From Candidatus Peregrinibacteria bacterium (GTDB lineage Bacteria; Patescibacteriota; Gracilibacteria; UM-FILTER-43-11), in contig JACRIF010000073.1 in NCBI GenBank assembly GCA_016220125.1, positions 1 through 5,287 on the forward strand: a stretch of DNA of 5,287 bases, written 5' to 3'. The notes under the pieces are model-generated. The model saw only the letters and a program-made list of their open reading frames with translations. It was not told where the DNA came from and did no database searches. This document shows positions 5,258-5,287 of the stretch, one piece after another; positions within the stretch are counted from its first letter, which is position 1; each line of letters opens with the position of its first letter. The translations under genes were made by a program, and so were the position numbers.

Positions 5258-5287
5258 GTGTTAAAAATCCGATTGCAGCGCACTGGC
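5258..5287 (+). CDS. rpsP: ribosomal protein bS16, first ten codons (runs off the window)
   Basis: Only (M)LKIRLQRTG is visible, the classic N terminus of small-subunit ribosomal protein bS16, which stabilises 16S rRNA during 30S assembly. The start is GTG at 5258-5260: the in-frame codons before it (5246-5257) include no ATG, and an in-frame TAA lies at 5243-5245. No Shine-Dalgarno sequence is present in the predicted 27-nt leader. The strong upstream promoter supports a highly expressed gene beginning here. With ten residues the match is brief, but this N terminus is distinctive. Confidence 0.8.
   Translation, partial: MLKIRLQRTG

Noticed and set aside
1..5287. Recoded genetic code (UGA as glycine), as in some Patescibacteria lineages
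   Set aside because: The glycosyltransferase ends with TGA at the normal family length, and no in-frame TGA needs to be read through in any gene.

Overview
This is a bacterial chromosome segment of moderately high G+C. It has four complete protein genes and two genes cut by the window edges. The likely source is an uncultivated lineage of the Patescibacteria / Candidate Phyla Radiation type. Three things point there: a very short (103 aa) DUF721/DciA-like protein directly before rpsP, gene starts that mostly lack a Shine-Dalgarno sequence, and long intergenic gaps filled with degenerate short-period repeats. This assignment is an inference from gene style and has not been placed phylogenetically. 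TAA, TAG and TGA all act as ordinary stops.

Left half, minus strand. Reading leftwards from about 3450: a strong promoter, an unrecognised single-pass membrane protein (3447 to 2407), a 170-bp gap holding a terminator-like hairpin inside an inverted pair of 11-bp repeat arrays, a second promoter, an O-antigen ligase/polymerase-like membrane protein with a large C-terminal extracytoplasmic helical domain (2236 to 263), and 17 bp later the start of an RsmA/KsgA-type adenine dimethyltransferase that leaves the window. The last two are probably cotranscribed.

Right half, plus strand. A divergent 215-bp intergenic region carries back-to-back promoters and a mirrored pair of T/A-rich 8-bp repeat arrays. 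It leads into a GT4 family glycosyltransferase (3663-4787) whose predicted transcription start falls on its ATG. A 122-bp repeat-filled gap follows, then a dciA-like gene (4910-5221). A near-consensus promoter overlaps the end of that gene and drives rpsP (bS16), which starts with GTG; only its first ten codons are present.

How the genes fit together: the GT4 enzyme and the O-antigen ligase-like protein suggest a small cell-surface glycan locus, and the unknown membrane protein shares their setting and displays its C-terminal domain outside the membrane. The rest is housekeeping: rRNA methylation, helicase loading and a ribosomal protein. The most unusual feature is that each of the three gaps longer than 100 bp is built from degenerate 7-11 bp tandem repeats, mirrored in two cases, while the two short gaps (17 and 36 bp) have none.
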